Assembly: GCA_022819805.1 (NCBI GenBank)
Contig: JAJEGO010000034.1
Span: 1-32,149 of the forward strand
DNA from: Candidatus Dadabacteria bacterium
GTDB lineage: Bacteria; Desulfobacterota_D; UBA1144; Nemesobacterales; Nemesobacteraceae
Direction: 5' to 3'
Length of the DNA: 32,149 bases
The position numbers were made by a program, and so were the translations under genes. The notes beneath the pieces were generated by a model. That model saw only the letters and a list, made by a program, of their open reading frames with translations, was not told where the DNA came from and made no database searches. Every line of letters starts with the position of its first letter. The stretch's first letter is position 1. Below are positions 1-6,796 of the stretch, piece by piece.

Positions 1-1619
1 ATAAGGTCATCGCTATGGGCATGATGGATTGTGAAGATCAGGATATAGCGGTTATCCCGCAAGTAGCTTTTCTCGGCCAGTTGTTCCAAGGTGTTCTTTT
101 GCTCCTCATAGTTGCGGGCAAAAAAATTCCCGAGAAAAAAATAATAGACAAAAGAGTAAGACAGTTGGTGTTTTCCACTCGCGTCTACCACAATGATCCC
201 TCCTCTTTTGAGCCGATTAACAACCGTTTCGCTGATCACAAACCGCTCGCTGTACTCTTGCACAAAATCTTTGAAAGATGCTTCAGTATAGTCTTTCTGA
301 CCGCTGAATATATCAAACGCGAAATAAGTCAGAAAATTAAAAGCAGAATCTATATCGTCCTTTTGAATTCCGCATTTGAGCAACTGGGCGGTAATCAGCG
401 CTTGGTAACAATGCCCATAGGCCGTTATCCGCAGATCCTGAGGCATGAAGCCTTCATAGGTCTGAAGGATCGACAGAATATAGAAGGGGTAGCGGGGAAC
501 GATTTTATTGTTGTGTATTATCGAATTCAGATTGTCTTCTATGCGGCCTATTTCACCATGACTGATCCGTTCCGGTTCGGCCTCGGGGTCATGGAGGCTC
601 TTCCAACGCCTGATAAGACGCGCCTGCTGCGAATGAGTGAAGTGCTTGACTGACAGAAGTCCGTAGTCAGCAAGTTTTTCTTCGCTTCTGAAATATGACA
701 GGTAGTCATCTTCTGAAGTCGCGATAAGGATGCGGTCAAAGTTTTCCTTCGCAAAGTCGAGAAACTCCAAGCGAGAATGGCTGTCGAGGCCATCAATTAT
801 CAGAGTCTTATTTTCCTGCTCCTTCCATCTCCTGTAGTTTCCGTGGAACTGTTCATTGAACTTCTTTTCCGTCAAGACATCGTGATTTTTCGGACTTCTG
901 ATTTCCCGTCCCAAGATCATCAGGACCGGATCATTTTTTGAGAAGCATTCAAGAAATATCTTTCTGCATATCGTCGTTTTTCCGCTTGATTCTTCACCCT
1001 GAAGGATCAGATAGTTATTAATGTTCCATAGTTTATCAAAATCCAGAACCTGAACATCGTTCTGTTCCCTCACGTGAACTATGTTGGGAAAAACAAAGAT
1101 GTCATCAAGCTTCAAGTTGTCCTTGCTCTGGGATATAAACGCGATCTCCGTCAGCTTGTTCTCAAATTCCGCTTTAATGGAAAACTCCTTTTCTTTGATC
1201 ACCTGCTTCACCCCTTCATATATGTCTAGAAACGCCTTATCCCGGTTTGACCAATCAGTAACTGGTCTGCCATCCTCGGGCAGAGCCATTAACTCCCGAA
1301 CCCCTTTAACATCTTTCCATGCGCAGGGAGTAAGCACAACCGGTATGACGCAGATGCCTTTTTCCGACAGCCGAAGTGCTTCCCTCATCTCTTTTTTACA
1401 GCTCTCCGACGCAAGAAAATTCGAACTGAGCAAGAGCAGTATTATATCGGAAGACAGCATTTCGGCTCTGATTTCATCGTTGAACTTGCTGCCAGATAGT
1501 ATTTTTCTATCATGCCATTGGCCAAGCAGGCCTTCTTCCGTCAATATATCTAGACGCTTTGCAATTTCGTCGCGAAAACCCTCATCCTTGTGGGAATAGC
1601 TATAAAACAGTTTTTTCAT
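1..1619 (-). CDS. TIR domain + STAND/NACHT-like NTPase, probable defence protein (partial, runs off left edge)
   Basis: The frame is open from ATG at 1619 to the window edge, giving 539 residues with no stop. Residues 1-140 look like a TIR_2 domain: the start MKKLFYSYSHKDEGF, then a W-H-D...G-S-K-F segment at 35-46, and an S-x-C-x-x-E motif with E77 at the position of the NADase glutamate of active TIR domains. A P-loop follows at 208-215 (GEESSGKT), a Walker B at 273-279 (LIIDGLD) and a sensor-like ILIATS at 297-302. The later part is helical (YSFVYYFFLGNFFA near 488-501), as in NACHT/STAND ATPases. GAGGAG lies about 6 nt before the ATG. By family knowledge, TIR-STAND proteins sense infection through a C-terminal region and then deplete NAD. 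The sensor region lies outside this window, so the trigger cannot be judged. The defence role is inference. Confidence 0.85.
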   Translation of the reverse strand, partial: MKKLFYSYSHKDEGFRDEIAKRLDILTEEGLLGQWHDRKILSGSKFNDEIRAEMLSSDIILLLLSSNFLASESCKKEMREALRLSEKGICVIPVVLTPCAWKDVKGVRELMALPEDGRPVTDWSNRDKAFLDIYEGVKQVIKEKEFSIKAEFENKLTEIAFISQSKDNLKLDDIFVFPNIVHVREQNDVQVLDFDKLWNINNYLILQGEESSGKTTICRKIFLECFSKNDPVLMILGREIRSPKNHDVLTEKKFNEQFHGNYRRWKEQENKTLIIDGLDSHSRLEFLDFAKENFDRILIATSEDDYLSYFRSEEKLADYGLLSVKHFTHSQQARLIRRWKSLHDPEAEPERISHGEIGRIEDNLNSIIHNNKIVPRYPFYILSILQTYEGFMPQDLRITAYGHCYQALITAQLLKCGIQKDDIDSAFNFLTYFAFDIFSGQKDYTEASFKDFVQEYSERFVISETVVNRLKRGGIIVVDASGKHQLSYSFVYYFFLGNFFARNYEEQKNTLEQLAEKSYLRDNRYILIFTIHHAHSDDL

Positions 1620-1653
1620 GGTTTTTCTCCTCAACAATATTCTCAAATTTCAG

Positions 1654-1794
1654 TTAGTTTCCGGTAGCCTCCAAAGTATCAAACATTTCCATGTGTGGTA
1701 CCCCGGTCTTCCAAAACCTTGGAATTACATATGCCCGTCGAACTCTAAGGCGCATCACCCCTAAAAGCAAGGCTTGAACCATTTGAAAGAGCAT
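1654..1794 (-). CDS. Possible 46-aa small ORF upstream of the TIR-NTPase gene
   Basis: This short minus-strand reading frame (begins MLFQMVQALLLGV, ends MFDTLEATGN) lies between the 205-aa gene and the TIR-NTPase gene and ends 34 nt before the latter. A GGAGG sits only 1 nt before the ATG, which is too close to be a normal ribosome binding site. No family is recognised. It may be chance, or a relic of a longer gene. Confidence 0.18.
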   Translation of the reverse strand: MLFQMVQALLLGVMRLRVRRAYVIPRFWKTGVPHMEMFDTLEATGN

Positions 1795-1827
1795 ACCTCC
1801 GGTGTATCTTGCCCACCAAGAAAGAGA

Positions 1828-2445
1828 CTATAACAACAAATCCCGCAGGTTCGAACAAAAGGCTCTCATCTGCTGGATGTTGGCGTCCATCATGGAGTTA
1901 TCAAGCCACCAGTCCGCACCGGGCCTAAGCACCTTCTTCGGCCTGTAGCCAGGGTCTTCCGTAATCGACCGAAAAGTCGCCGTGCCGGTGTCCGTATTCA
2001 CGATCAGGACTTTTTTCCAGTTGTCGTTCGGATCCGAATTGACCACGAAGAAAGGATCTCGGCCCCAGTCTTCTTCGGAACCCGCGAAGCTGGCCAGTTC
2101 GCATCTCCTCTCCGCGGGAGCCATCCTGGTCGAAACCAGCGTGTCGCAGACAAATCCCGTTCGGCAGTCGAGGTCGAAAGACTTTTGATCCAAAGCTCCC
2201 CTGGATTCCGCTTTTTCCATCATTTCCAGCGCTTTCGCCGCTGGAATGGTCCAGACGCCGTCTTTCTCGGTGAAATAAAAACGCCGGTTCCTACCGTTCG
2301 GCGAATATCTGGTTCTCCAGCTTAGCACCCACCAGGACTCACCCGAAGCCACGATCGTCCGCTTCTGCAGCACAAGTTCCACCGCTATGCCGTTTATCTC
2401 CCTCGTTGCCACCTTCTTCGGGCAAGAGTAACTCGTTCTGTGCAT
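1828..2445 (-). CDS. Hypothetical protein, 205 aa
   Basis: The protein is not recognised. It is soluble-looking, with no signal peptide or membrane segment, and rich in Trp, Asp and Arg. It carries four cysteines in the N-terminal three quarters (C8, then a CRTGFVCDT segment and RRCELASF) and a WWLDNSMMDANIQQM segment near the C-terminus. The start at 2445 is fixed by an in-frame TAG two codons upstream, but no good Shine-Dalgarno sequence is visible. It stops with TAG. It lies upstream of the TIR-NTPase gene on the same strand with a gap of about 210 nt. Whether the two are co-transcribed is open: no terminator is seen between them, and base composition is similar. Confidence 0.55.
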   Translation of the reverse strand: MHRTSYSCPKKVATREINGIAVELVLQKRTIVASGESWWVLSWRTRYSPNGRNRRFYFTEKDGVWTIPAAKALEMMEKAESRGALDQKSFDLDCRTGFVCDTLVSTRMAPAERRCELASFAGSEEDWGRDPFFVVNSDPNDNWKKVLIVNTDTGTATFRSITEDPGYRPKKVLRPGADWWLDNSMMDANIQQMRAFCSNLRDLLL

Positions 2446-2621
2446 ATTCTAAACTGTCCGTGCTTGTGTTTCGCTTTACGCAAAATACCGGTCGACAGAC
2501 AATGGAAAAGAGAGGAAAACCCGATCTTGTCTTTACATTCGGGATGTGTGTTCTGGAAACCGGTGTCGGGAAAAAATTCTCTTTCAACTCGTGAAAATCC
2601 CCCTGCTCCATCAACAGGGCA

Positions 2622-2660
2622 TAAAAAAAAAGCGGGCAACCTTTGTTAGGAAGCCCGCTT
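2622..2660 (-). terminator. Intrinsic terminator of the porin-like gene
   Basis: An 8-bp GC-rich stem, AAGCGGGC (2630-2637) with GCCCGCTT (2653-2660), has a 15-nt loop. Read on the minus strand it is followed directly by a run of eight or more U. It lies about 37 nt past the stop codon of the porin-like gene, in the right orientation. Confidence 0.85.
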
Positions 2661-2696
2661 CATTCAAGCTTTGTGAGCTTTGATTATTGTTTTTAT

Positions 2697-4211
2697 TTAT
2701 TTCGCAAACTGATCAATGTAAACCATCAGTCTTGACTGAAACGCCCAGATCGTATCATTGGGGTCGGTAGCTCCTTGAGCCGTGAGCAAGTCGGTAAGAC
2801 CGTCTCCGGCAAGCACCAAGCTTCCGATGAAGTCAAGGTTTACACCCGGATGAAGCGTCCAACTGAGCGTTCCCTCGATCTCGGTTCCGAGATAGTCATC
2901 AACAACTGCGGGTCCAATACCTGAACCCAAACTCAAATTTGCACCGTCAAAAGCCGAAACCGCATTAGTCTCATCGTTCCAAGCAATCAGAACCTGAGGA
3001 GTGAATCCTAGATTCTCAGCAAGCTGCATATTCGCATATGCCTTAGCATAGATGGCGTTTATGACGCTCCCCTCTATGTTGTAAATAGTCGGAATGACAT
3101 GCTTGAAGAGAAGGTTGTCAACATTATAGGCTGGGCTGAACGGAAGGGCGTTACCTTCAATATCCGTAGTAGTACCGTCGTCACCCTGTGCCCAACCGGC
3201 TTCAAGACCTATAGCGCTTACCTGAGCCATCGTTGAAGGATAGATCTCAAGGCGGCCCGCCATGTCAAAAGCGTAGTCAAGCTTAAGTGGGAAATTCGCT
3301 CCGTTGGCACCTAAAGGAGTATCCAACTCTCCCCCTCCGAACATCTGAACCTCATAGGTGAAACTCCAGCCGGCGGCCTTAAGTACGAGAAGACCTGAGT
3401 AGAGCGCAGTGCGGTCAACATCCCAACCAGAAGCTCCACCAGTACTGAAGATATTGTTCTGATGCAGGTACGGGAATCCGTACGCTCCCACGGTCACGTT
3501 TACGTCCCCCATCTGCTGGTTGTAGATACCCGCCGCAGCAAGTATGTCATAACCTACACCACTGTTTTCGCCAAACAGCGAAGCACCCTGGGAGAATACG
3601 TCAGACACGAGAACCAGAGTAAAGGTTCCAGCACCCGCCGGGAAGGACTTTAACCAAAGAGCCCTGTCAACCACGAAACCAAGATCCGAATGCGGATCGT
3701 GTCCGCCGTTTGCCAAGATTCCAAGACCCCAGTCAAAAGGCTGGCGTCCTATCCTCACGAAACCTAAGTTGTTCGGAAGAACTATGTCAGCGTGAAGCAT
3801 GCGTACGTTGAAAAATCCGAAATCCTCATCAACAGCACTTTCAACCCCGCCTTTATCGCCAACCAAAACAGCACCCCTGAAGCGATCGCTTGGTCTAAGG
3901 TCAGACAGAACTACACTGTCCCCGTCACCAAAAAAACCGCTGGTAACGCCACCCCATACCATGTTGCTCGCTACGTCAACCTGAGCTCTCACGGTAACCG
4001 AGTCGCTTAAGCCCAACTGCGGGGTAATTCTGAGCGTCGTATCAACAAAGCTAATCTTATCGTCGTTATTCACGGCGGTAGCATTGCCAATGACACGCGC
4101 TCTCGTCCTCAGGTAACTCGGAAACCCGCCAAGCGACCAATCTATCGCGAATGACGGGATCGACATACCGAGAACGGCAAAAAATATTATAAGCCATCTG
4201 GCTTGAATCAT
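2697..4211 (-). CDS. Porin-like outer-membrane beta-barrel protein
   Basis: The 504-aa protein starts with a clear signal peptide (MIQARWLIIFFAVLGMSIPSFA, cut before IDWSLGG). The rest alternates short amphipathic strands with turns rich in Gly, Asn and Asp, for example TTLRITPQLGLSDSVTVRAQVDV, IVLPNNLGFVRIGRQPFDWGLG and GTLSWTLHPGVNLDFIG. This is typical of barrel proteins of the porin or alginate-export type, as is the R-x-G-R-Q-x-F-D-W-G-x-G motif near residue 155. It has no C-terminal aromatic residue (ends DQFAK). The ATG at 4211 follows AGGAGG at 10 nt and a second GGAG closer in. The gene is monocistronic, with its own terminator downstream and a long AT-rich upstream region. It probably belongs to the host chromosome and not to the conjugative element. 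The transported substrate is unknown. Confidence 0.75.
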   Translation of the reverse strand: MIQARWLIIFFAVLGMSIPSFAIDWSLGGFPSYLRTRARVIGNATAVNNDDKISFVDTTLRITPQLGLSDSVTVRAQVDVASNMVWGGVTSGFFGDGDSVVLSDLRPSDRFRGAVLVGDKGGVESAVDEDFGFFNVRMLHADIVLPNNLGFVRIGRQPFDWGLGILANGGHDPHSDLGFVVDRALWLKSFPAGAGTFTLVLVSDVFSQGASLFGENSGVGYDILAAAGIYNQQMGDVNVTVGAYGFPYLHQNNIFSTGGASGWDVDRTALYSGLLVLKAAGWSFTYEVQMFGGGELDTPLGANGANFPLKLDYAFDMAGRLEIYPSTMAQVSAIGLEAGWAQGDDGTTTDIEGNALPFSPAYNVDNLLFKHVIPTIYNIEGSVINAIYAKAYANMQLAENLGFTPQVLIAWNDETNAVSAFDGANLSLGSGIGPAVVDDYLGTEIEGTLSWTLHPGVNLDFIGSLVLAGDGLTDLLTAQGATDPNDTIWAFQSRLMVYIDQFAK

Positions 4212-4566
4212 CTCTCCTTACCTCCTGTAAAATTTATGTTTCCAAAGTAAACGATCATTTTATAATCCCCCTAAAATGGACACAGAACATGATCAAACTC
4301 TCTATAAGCCTACTATAAAAGCAAGCCTAATTCAAGCGTTTTTTTCCTTAACGGAAAATCACACTATTCCTTAATACGCCCTTAACAATAAAGCACAGAG
4401 GCGGAAATGTCAAGGTTTTTTGACTCGGCAACCCAAAGGCTGGCGGCAATGGGGGCTTTCCAAACATCTCCTTTTTTCCATTGGGAAGACACGAGCCGAC
4501 ACGAAACACCCGTATTCTCCCGCCCGCAAGCAGCCGACACGAACCGGAAAAAACATCCTTCCCCTG
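4212..4566. other. Intergenic region between porin-like gene and conjugation region
   Basis: The first 200 bases are AT-rich and presumably hold the porin promoter on the minus strand, but I could not pick a convincing -35/-10 pair. From about 4400 the composition becomes GC-rich, like the transfer genes, so the change of origin may lie near 4400. Short frames on both strands here have no coding character. The stretch contains the direct repeat listed separately. Confidence 0.4.
4494..4543. repeat. 12-bp direct repeat AGCCGACACGAA, two copies 38 nt apart
   Basis: Identical copies lie at 4494-4505 and 4532-4543, in the gap at the left edge of the GC-rich conjugation region. Function is unknown. 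It could be a recombination or protein-binding site, or chance. Confidence 0.4.
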
Positions 4567-5235
4567 TCAGCCCCGCCCGAAAAGCCGAAGCGTGACAAAA
4601 GGTATCAGGCTAAGCGCGGGCGAGAGGGCAAGCTGCGTTGAGGCGCTTTTCCGAAGAGGCTCCTTCATCCCCATTACTCCCCGGTAAAGCGAAGCCGGGT
4701 CCCCGACAAGACCCCCGATCGCTTCTGAGAGATAAAAAACGTTTCTCGGGCTCAGAAGATACACAAGCAGGTTAAAAGCCAGGAATACAAGGACCCCCTT
4801 CGCCACTAGGCTTAGCGTCCGCCCCCAGACAAGCGAGTTAACGGCCCTCCTTGTGAGGTTCCCGCCGTAGTACCTTGCAAGTATCCCCCCGAGAATGACC
4901 GTCATCATGAGGCTTATCCCGAAACCGAAAAGAAAGACCAGGCACTTACCGAAAAAATCGGCCATCCCGCCGAAAGCGGGGATCACATCCTCCCACACTC
5001 CCCAGGCAAGCGGGAGAAGAAGCCCGAGAAACACCCCTTCCCAGAAACCGCTACGGAACCCCACCATGAAAAAAGTGAGCATCCCCCTCACGGTGAGGAA
5101 ATCAGAAGGTATGTCCTGCCCCGTGCGCTCTATTATATGGTACTGCTGTATCTCCGATATCGCGTCTATCAGGTTGCGCGGGGACGCGTGAGGAGAAGAC
5201 GATATGGGGACGAACCCTCCCCGTCCGCCGCTCAC
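4567..5235 (-). CDS. Polytopic membrane protein of unknown function, divergent from traD
   Basis: This 222-aa protein has a short cytosolic-looking N-terminus and about four hydrophobic segments (roughly residues 52-85, 95-120, 138-162 and a weaker one near 200). No family is recognised. GTG at 5235 is chosen because GAGGAG lies 7 nt upstream. That Shine-Dalgarno sequence is inside a hairpin (see separate entry). The gene is transcribed away from traD and matches the GC-rich composition of the transfer genes, so it is probably part of the conjugative element. It may be an accessory of the coupling protein, because the traD gene here encodes no membrane segment of its own. That link is inference only. 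Confidence 0.6.
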   Translation of the reverse strand: MSGGRGGFVPISSSPHASPRNLIDAISEIQQYHIIERTGQDIPSDFLTVRGMLTFFMVGFRSGFWEGVFLGLLLPLAWGVWEDVIPAFGGMADFFGKCLVFLFGFGISLMMTVILGGILARYYGGNLTRRAVNSLVWGRTLSLVAKGVLVFLAFNLLVYLLSPRNVFYLSEAIGGLVGDPASLYRGVMGMKEPLRKSASTQLALSPALSLIPFVTLRLFGRG

Positions 5236-5242
5236 AGTTTTT

Positions 5243-5282
5243 CTCCTCTATATATAAGAGGAGGAAAACCGGCGGTTTTTCC
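5243..5282 (-). promoter_or_regulatory. Paired hairpins covering the ribosome binding site of the membrane-protein gene
   Basis: In the minus-strand RNA, CTCCTCT (5263-5257) can pair perfectly with AGAGGAG (5249-5243) over a 7-nt loop. The second arm is the Shine-Dalgarno sequence of the 222-aa gene. Just upstream, GGAAAAACCG and CGGTTTTCC (5282-5263) form another stem. An alternative pairing of CGGTTTTCCTCC with GGAGAAAAACTG near the start codon is also possible, so the structures look mutually exclusive. Confidence 0.45.
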
Positions 5283-5352
5283 GCTCCCGGGTTCCCGTGG
5301 ATCCGCCAGCCCTAAAAATTTTTCAAAAAAAGTAATGGACATTTAGTCCTAA

Positions 5353-5373
5353 TTGTAATACAGTGTATTGCAA
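5353..5373. promoter_or_regulatory. Operator-like 21-bp near-perfect palindrome
   Basis: The core AATACAGTGTATT (5357-5369) is a perfect palindrome about a central base. It extends to 21 bp through TTG and CAA, with one mismatched pair. The 9-mer AATGGACAT occurs as a direct repeat on either side (5334-5342 and 5383-5391), almost equally far from the centre. It lies between two divergent genes, so a dimeric repressor controlling one or both is likely. No regulator gene is seen in the window. Confidence 0.6.
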
Positions 5374-5396
5374 ATGTCGAAAAATGGACATAAAAA
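5368..5396 (+). promoter_or_regulatory. Candidate promoter of the tra operon
   Basis: TTGCAA at 5368-5373 and TAAAAA at 5391-5396 are 17 nt apart, each matching the sigma70 consensus at 4 of 6 positions. The -35 lies in the right arm of the palindrome, so repressor binding would block it. Confidence 0.4.
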
Positions 5397-5409
5397 CAAA
5401 GGGTCGACG

Positions 5410-5450
5410 ATGAAGAAAACCAGCAAAAACCCCGGGAGAAAAACCCCTTG
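5410..5450 (+). CDS. Possible 13-aa leader peptide overlapping the traD start
   Basis: AAAGGG lies 6 nt before ATG at 5410, which opens a basic peptide MKKTSKNPGRKTP. Its TGA stop overlaps the TTG start of traD (TTGA), a layout that allows translational coupling. Alternatively this is the true N-terminus of traD separated by a one-base change. The sequence cannot decide between these. Confidence 0.3.
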
Positions 5451-6796
5451 ATCGGACTAGGCGCAAGGAAGCTTCGGGAGACGCCCCCGCCCGCGGGAGC
5501 CGTCATAGGAGAGGGCACGGCGCTTGACCGCGACCCCGAGGCAAAGCCCGCTCCCATAATAGTTCCCGACACGGACAGGGAGGGACACATATTCACCATG
5601 GGCGCCACGAGAAGCGGAAAGACCCGCCTCGCCGAAGCCATGATAGAGCACGACATAAGGGCCGGGCGGAGCATCCTCTGGATAGACCCCAAGGGGGATA
5701 ACGAAATTTTCTCAAAGATAGTGACTGTGGCCAGGGAAGCGGGGCGAGAAGAGGACCTTCTTTTCTTCTCCCCCGTTTTTCCCCGCTACTCGGTCAGGAT
5801 AGACCCCCTGTCTCACTACTTCATGCCGGAAGAGGTGGTTAACCACGTGGTCTCGGGCGTGCGCGTCCGCGAGGAGTTCTACTTCAACATAGCCTACGAG
5901 GTGACACTCGTGGTGGTGCAGAGCCTCATGCTCATATCGAAGTCGCTCGGAGAGCGGCCCGTGTTCACGTTCCGGAGAATAAAGGAGAACATAGGGTACA
6001 GGGAGATTGAGGGGCTTCGCGCCCAGGTAGCCGAGATAGACGACCCCGAAACAGAGGAAGTCCTCATGAACCTCGACCAGATTCTCTCCTCCCCCCAGGA
6101 CTACTTCTCCAAGGTTTCCTCAAGCCTTCGCACCGTGATAACGTCTCTAAGCTCGGGCTCGGTGGGAGAAATCATCGGCAAGGATCCCGCAAACCGCTTC
6201 ATAGACCGCCTCGAGGCCGGAGAGGGGGTTATACTGGTGGTGCAGACGGGCTCGCTTCTCACCAGGAAAACGGCCCACATAATGGCGCGGGTGCTGCTTT
6301 CCATGGTGCAAAGCTTCGTCGGAAGAATTCTCGGTTCCCACCGGAAGATCGATCCTCCCTGGCCGTATACGCCGACGAAGCCTCAAACGTCCTTTACTTC
6401 GGGATAGACGACCTTTTCAACAAGGCCGGAGGGGCCGGAGTGTGGCTTCACATGCTCACGCAGAGCAAGCAGGATCTCGTGGCCGAGCTAGGCCCCGCCT
6501 ACACGGGCAAGATTCTCGACAACACGAACACCAAGATAGTTTTCCGCGTCAACGACCCCAACACCGCGGCCTACGCCTCCCGCATGGCGGGGACGAGAAA
6601 AAGGTTCTCCCCCATAATGAGCCTCGGCGGAGGCCTCAGCGTAAGGGAAATAGAGGAGAGCAGGGTTCCGCCCGAGAACTTTCTGAGGCTTGCCCGCAGG
6701 GAGTTCTACGCGTTCACCTTCGACGGCATATACAAGGGGAGGACCCTTGATGTGCGGCCGTGCGAGGAAATACGGTTCCCGGAGATAAAAAACTGA
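5448..6796 (+). pseudogene. traD: Conjugative coupling protein TraD (VirD4/SXT-TraD type), frameshifted
   Basis: The first frame (5448-6407) has the P-loop GATRSGKT (residues 52-59), the following ILWIDPKGD strand, and the helical insert typical of TraD-family ATPases. It breaks shortly after SFVGRILG. The -1 frame then continues the same protein through Walker B (VYADEASN, Asp codon at 6374), the MLTQSKQDL motif and the C-terminal TNTKIVFRVND region to a stop at 6794-6796. The shift lies somewhere in about 6320-6362. It may be a real mutation, a sequence error or, less likely, programmed. Without it the protein would be about 449 aa and would lack the usual N-terminal membrane helices. TTG at 5448 has GGGAG 10 nt upstream. 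By family knowledge, TraD pumps the relaxosome-bound strand into the type IV channel. It overlaps the next gene by one base (TGATG). Confidence 0.85.

Noticed and set aside
15-653. Plus-strand open frame of 212 codons
   Set aside because: It lies opposite the continuous minus-strand TIR-NTPase frame, which has clear motifs; the plus frame has none.
1081-1599. Plus-strand open frame of 172 codons
   Set aside because: Antisense shadow of the TIR domain coding sequence, with unusual Ser-rich composition.
5263-5282. Hairpin plus U-rich arm as an intrinsic terminator
   Set aside because: No long T-run follows on either strand, and it lies at a 5' end beside a Shine-Dalgarno sequence, so a regulatory stem is more likely.
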